Source of the DNA: Fimbriimonadaceae bacterium | GTDB lineage: Bacteria; Armatimonadota; Fimbriimonadia; Fimbriimonadales; Fimbriimonadaceae | Assembly: GCA_019694835.1 (NCBI GenBank) | Contig: JAIBBE010000022.1 | Span: forward strand, 62,001 to 126,000 | Reading direction: 5' to 3' | DNA length: 64,000 nt | Part shown: one piece after another, positions 60,525 through 64,000 of the stretch | Position numbering within the stretch: position 1 is the stretch's first letter | Layout: every line of letters begins with the position of its first letter | Translations under genes and position numbers: made by a program | The notes under the pieces: generated by a model | The model's input: only the letters and a program-made list of their open reading frames with translations | Told to the model about the DNA's origin: nothing | Database searches by the model: none

Positions 60525-60860
60525 TCAATGGAACGGGCGAACCTCAACCGGTGCACGGCAGGCAATGGTGGCTTTGCGCCCCCAATCCAGCGCTTCGTCG
60601 AAGCTGGCACAATCTAGTATCCAGAAGCCGCCAACGTGTTCCTTGTTCTCTAAGTATGGCCCGTCCTTTACGAGCACCTTGCCATCAGCTTGTTTCAGCA
60701 ACGACTTCGCTAAGTGTGGTGGCTGGAGGCCGCCGGCAAAGAACCGTACTCCCGCCGCTTCCATTTCATCGTTAAGAGCATCGATCTCGCGGCCCATCTG
60801 TTCAGGCTCTTGGGAGCCATCGTAGTCCGCTGGGTGGTGAATAGCAACTAAGAATTTCAT
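60525..60860 (-). CDS. YCII-related protein, paralogue of 53157-53504
   Basis: 111 residues from ATG 60860. FVLAIHHPADYDG-like start, then EMEAAGVRFFAGGLQPP, VLVKDGPYLENKEHVGGFWIL and RKATIACRAPVEVRP, the same blocks as the YCII gene at 53157. It ends 1 base after the stop of the convergent peptidase. No sigma factor is next to it. Confidence 0.87.
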   Translation of the reverse strand: MKFLVAIHHPADYDGSQEPEQMGREIDALNDEMEAAGVRFFAGGLQPPHLAKSLLKQADGKVLVKDGPYLENKEHVGGFWILDCASFDEALDWGRKATIACRAPVEVRPFH

Positions 60861-60869
60861 ATAACTGGC

Positions 60870-61067
60870 CTAGAGTGTGTTTAAGGGATTTCGTGATTCA
60901 GGGAGCATCTCAAGCGTCAGCTTGCAGGACGCTTCCTCGGCGTTAAGCGTCGACAGGGTCTCTTCCAGTGCCTCCCCGCCTTGGACAAACCACGTCCCAT
61001 TTGCTCCTGGGGAAGTGCCTTCAAAGACTTCCTTGAAATGGGCTGTGAGCGCATCCCGTACCGACAT
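60870..61067 (-). CDS. Short protein resembling a DinB-family N-terminus, possibly truncated
   Basis: 65 residues from ATG 61067. DALTAHFKEVFEGTSPGANG, then TWFVQGGEALEETLSTLNAE, resemble the first helices of DinB-like proteins, but the sequence stops (LPESRNPLNTL) long before the His ligands of that fold. It may be a fragment left by rearrangement next to the YCII gene. Confidence in real translation is low. Confidence 0.4.
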   Translation of the reverse strand: MSVRDALTAHFKEVFEGTSPGANGTWFVQGGEALEETLSTLNAEEASCKLTLEMLPESRNPLNTL

Positions 61068-61146
61068 CTTTCGATTTTGGCATCATGAGTGAGGATACTT
61101 CGGCATGATCGTGAGCACCGCAACCCAAGATCGTGCTGCGGACCGT

Positions 61147-61167
61147 TATCTGTACAAAGTCCAGATA
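61147..61167. promoter_or_regulatory. Inverted repeat, candidate Fur/PerR operator
   Basis: TATCTG at 61147-61152 and CAGATA at 61162-61167 are perfect inverted repeats with a 9-base spacer. They lie 16 bases before the GTG start of the Fur-family gene, where an operator for self-regulation would be expected. The sequence does not match the classic PerR box, so the link is positional. Confidence 0.5.
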
Positions 61168-61183
61168 GAGGTATCCTAGGGAC

Positions 61184-63800
<2,617 letters not shown>

Positions 63801-63814
63801 AGGACCCCTGATGA

Positions 63815-63853
63815 AAGGCCCCTGTCAAACGATATGAGACGTGGGGCCCTTCC
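63815..63853 (+). terminator. Possible hairpin after katG
   Basis: AAGGCCCC near 63815 pairs with GGGGCCCTT near 63845-63853 with a bulge and an inner loop of about 20 bases. It follows katG directly and lacks a long T run, so termination is tentative. Confidence 0.4.
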
Positions 63854-63921
63854 TCGGATCACCCGATTGAGTGTGTCGTCTCACGGTTGTATCGCAATAG
63901 CGAACACCTTAGGAAACAACT

Positions 63922-64000
63922 ATGACACACACACTGAAACTTTCTGTCGTCGTCGCGCTGGCACTTTCCGCACTTTCTGCTCAAGCTCTTACGGGGATCA
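63922..64000 (+). CDS. N-terminus of a secreted protein (partial)
   Basis: ATG 63922 follows AGGAAACAACT, a good ribosome-binding site. The visible 26 residues (LKLSVVVALALSALSAQA) form a signal peptide. The gene continues beyond the window. Confidence 0.75.
   Translation, partial: MTHTLKLSVVVALALSALSAQALTGI

Overview
The window looks like a chromosomal stretch of a moderately GC-rich bacterium, most likely an Armatimonadota member of the Fimbriimonas type. This is an inference from gene style. Four secreted proteins end in the same dockerin-like tandem calcium-loop module (D-G-D-N-E-V-x-I-G-D-Y), there are HAF and RCC1 repeat proteins, a PEP-CTERM protein, several very large NB-ARC/TPR regulators with cyclase or SARP heads, and a CHAT-domain protein behind an ECF sigma factor. 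No 16S gene or other taxonomic marker is present to prove it.

Layout. 1-10172: secreted repeat and dockerin proteins, a self-cleaving S74 fibre-like protein and a cyclase/NB-ARC/TPR regulator, bracketed by two minus-strand copies of an unrecognised gene family (a third copy is at 24596). 10217-22482: a defence island. A short methyltransferase-like gene, a Fic protein, an Eco57I-type adenine methyltransferase and a HEPN protein form one overlapping operon. Then comes a divergent TIR / PDxK-like pair of lower GC, then a DUF262-HNH (GmrSD-like) protein and a GIY-YIG/helicase gene broken by a one-base frameshift. It ends in an MNT-like fragment, a zeta-like kinase and a small partner. 22483-25594: repeat-rich accessory DNA with a LamG protein and small orphan genes. 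25595-33840: secreted proteins (dockerin, PEP-CTERM, HAF) and an ECF sigma / unknown / CHAT operon. 33898-42529: housekeeping and envelope genes (aldo/keto reductase, acid phosphatase, DUF4397 and LolA-like proteins, PduO, WecG/TagA, PurK, response regulator). 42571-48958: a SARP regulator, a TPR protein, a headless NB-ARC-type regulator and a degenerate phosphoesterase. 49024-49100: tRNA-Glu(CUC). 49164-58890: small accessory genes with two toxin-antitoxin-like pairs. 58925-63800: M1 peptidase, YCII protein and a Fur-katG oxidative-stress operon. A new secreted protein starts at the right edge.

How the genes may work together. The most interesting part is 10368-21252: methylation (two MTase-like proteins), AMPylation (Fic), HEPN RNase, TIR NADase, a PDxK-like nuclease, a GmrSD-like nuclease and a GIY-YIG translocase in one block. 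The first four genes overlap in translation, so they probably form one functional unit. The TIR/PDxK pair looks inserted between that unit and its likely DNA-cleaving end. Two families of intergenic palindromic repeats are seen: one fills gaps between convergent stop codons, the other forms clusters around 22.5-25.4 kb.
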